Origin: a bacterium
GTDB lineage: Bacteria > Armatimonadota > Chthonomonadetes > Chthonomonadales > Chthonomonadaceae
Direction: 5' to 3'
NCBI GenBank assembly: GCA_021805405.1
Contig: JAJZFK010000093.1
Coordinates: 1 to 7,197 of the forward strand
DNA: 7,197 bases
Part shown: positions 6,285 through 7,197 of the stretch, piece by piece
Position numbering within the stretch: position 1 is the stretch's first letter
Layout: every line of letters starts with the position of its first letter
Program-made: the position numbers and the translations under genes
The notes under the pieces: generated by a model
Told to the model about the DNA's origin: nothing
Database searches by the model: none
Seen by the model: the letters and a program-made list of their open reading frames with translations, nothing else

Positions 6285-7197
6285 ATGAACTGTTTGAAAA
6301 ACATTGCGATTAAACGTGCGCCTGTTTGCCTCTCCATTTTCACCCTCGCAGGACTGTCCCTGCTACCAAGTATGTCCTCCGCACAAATACCAGCCTCCAG
6401 CAGAATACTGCTTCAAACGCCAACACCAGTAACCCCGCCAATCACGCCTGTACCAGCTGCTCCGCCTACGGCGGCACCGGGCATAGGCGCACCTGCGGTA
6501 GCTGTTGGGCCCAAAATCGTTGGCTTTGTAGTGCGAGGTAATAAAACGCTTAACCAGACATTCATCATAGATGCATCCGGCGCTAAAATTGGCGACGTGT
6601 TTACAAGCGACCTGCAGTACAAGATGGTTCAAAACCTTACGCGAACAGGGTTGTTTCGCGCAGGCTATACAAATTCAACCATTCCCGTGCAGGTACAGAG
6701 CGAGGAGCCCAACCCTCCAAATGGCACATGTACCGTAGTTATTACCGTTGAGGAAAATCCAACGGTTAAGAATATCACCATAACAGGCTCTGGCCCCATA
6801 AAGCCAGACGTAATTATGAAATACCTTGCTAACATAAAGCCTGGTACGGTTTTTAATGCCGCAAACTTTGCGCAGGACGATCAAAACATCCAGGCACTAT
6901 ACAACCAGGAAGGTTACCTGGCAGCCATTTCGCAGGACTTAACTATCACAAGTGACGGCGTATTAGAGGTGCCCCTCATCGTTGCGCGAGTAGCCTCGCT
7001 TAAAGTTGTTGGTTTGCACAAAACACACAAATATGTAGTCACGCGGGAGATGTTGACCAAAGTTGGCGGCTATTTCAACCAGAAGTTCCTGCGCGACGAT
7101 CAGCGAGCACTGCTAGATTTAGGAATATTCAAGTCTGTAATACCGTCCGCCTATCAAATGGGTCCCGGTCAGATTGGTATTACGATAACCGTCGAGG
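6285..7197 (+). CDS. bamA: BamA/Omp85-family outer membrane assembly factor, N-terminal 304 residues (3' end outside window)
   Basis: The frame from ATG 6285 stays open to the right edge. Residues 1-33 form a Sec signal peptide: basic MNCLKNIAIKR, a hydrophobic core, and likely cleavage after SSA (31-33). Residues about 44-76 are a Pro/Thr/Ala-rich linker. Three POTRA-like units follow: about 78-157 (IVGFVVRGNKTL start, LTRTGLF motif, VVITVEENP end), about 160-234 (VKNITITGSG start, IQALYNQEGY motif), and about 237-304 (ASLKVVGLHKT start, LLDLGIF motif, GITITVE end). POTRA domains bind nascent outer-membrane proteins in the periplasm and pass them to the C-terminal 16-strand barrel, which lies beyond the window. 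More POTRA units could also follow. A TamA or other Omp85 paralogue cannot be excluded without the barrel, but repeated POTRA units and the VEE/VE endings favour BamA. The start is well supported by AAGGAGA 11 bases upstream and by the signal peptide. Confidence 0.87.
   Translation, partial: MNCLKNIAIKRAPVCLSIFTLAGLSLLPSMSSAQIPASSRILLQTPTPVTPPITPVPAAPPTAAPGIGAPAVAVGPKIVGFVVRGNKTLNQTFIIDASGAKIGDVFTSDLQYKMVQNLTRTGLFRAGYTNSTIPVQVQSEEPNPPNGTCTVVITVEENPTVKNITITGSGPIKPDVIMKYLANIKPGTVFNAANFAQDDQNIQALYNQEGYLAAISQDLTITSDGVLEVPLIVARVASLKVVGLHKTHKYVVTREMLTKVGGYFNQKFLRDDQRALLDLGIFKSVIPSAYQMGPGQIGITITVE
6417..6512 (+). other. Sequence coding for the proline-rich linker of BamA
   Basis: Codons 45-76 of bamA encode a low-complexity segment of Pro, Thr, Ala and Val between the signal peptide and the first POTRA unit. 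It has no predicted fold and probably forms an extended periplasmic tether. Proline-rich stretches before the POTRA domains are also known in cyanobacterial Omp85 proteins. Confidence 0.6.

Noticed and set aside
6326..6632. Several short frames on both strands over the start of bamA
   Set aside because: They are shadows of the bamA frame, which has a ribosome binding site, signal peptide and POTRA pattern. The frames have low-complexity composition from the proline-rich linker.

Overview
The window carries a co-directional set of four genes, all on the + strand. In order they are the last 40 codons of a lipoyl synthase (lipA), a complete 1668-residue TamB/AsmA-family envelope protein, a complete ECF-type RNA polymerase sigma factor, and the first 304 codons of a BamA/Omp85 outer-membrane assembly protein that runs off the right edge. 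TamB and BamA together mean the host has an outer membrane. The mix of short gaps, moderate base composition, lack of a TamA gene beside tamB, and a proline-rich linker in front of the BamA POTRA domains does not look like a proteobacterium. A deep-branching diderm phylum such as Armatimonadota, or a relative of it, is my guess; this is an impression from gene order and protein style, not a demonstrated placement.

Layout: 1-123 is the lipA C-terminus. 124-155 is a 32-base gap. 156-5162 is tamB, starting at GTG with no clear ribosome binding site. 5163-5521 is the only long gene-free stretch; it holds a candidate ECF-type promoter (5324-5350) and some tiny overlapping ORFs of doubtful meaning. 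5522-6196 is the sigma factor, whose start is uncertain (5393, 5522, 5567 and 5621 are all possible). 6197-6284 is an 88-base gap ending in a strong Shine-Dalgarno sequence. 6285-7197 is bamA, open at the edge.

How the genes may work together: BamA inserts beta-barrel proteins into the outer membrane. TamB is a long periplasm-spanning protein anchored in the inner membrane that works with an Omp85-family barrel and is also linked to lipid transport between the membranes. With no TamA in view, the neighbouring BamA is a natural partner. The sigma factor between them could tie expression of envelope-assembly genes to envelope state, as RpoE does in enterobacteria, but it has no recognisable anti-sigma gene next to it. 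lipA (lipoate cofactor synthesis) is probably just an upstream neighbour. The most unusual point is the sigma factor lying between the two outer-membrane biogenesis genes, with a possible self-recognised promoter in front of it. I see no mobile element, CRISPR array, tRNA or rRNA.
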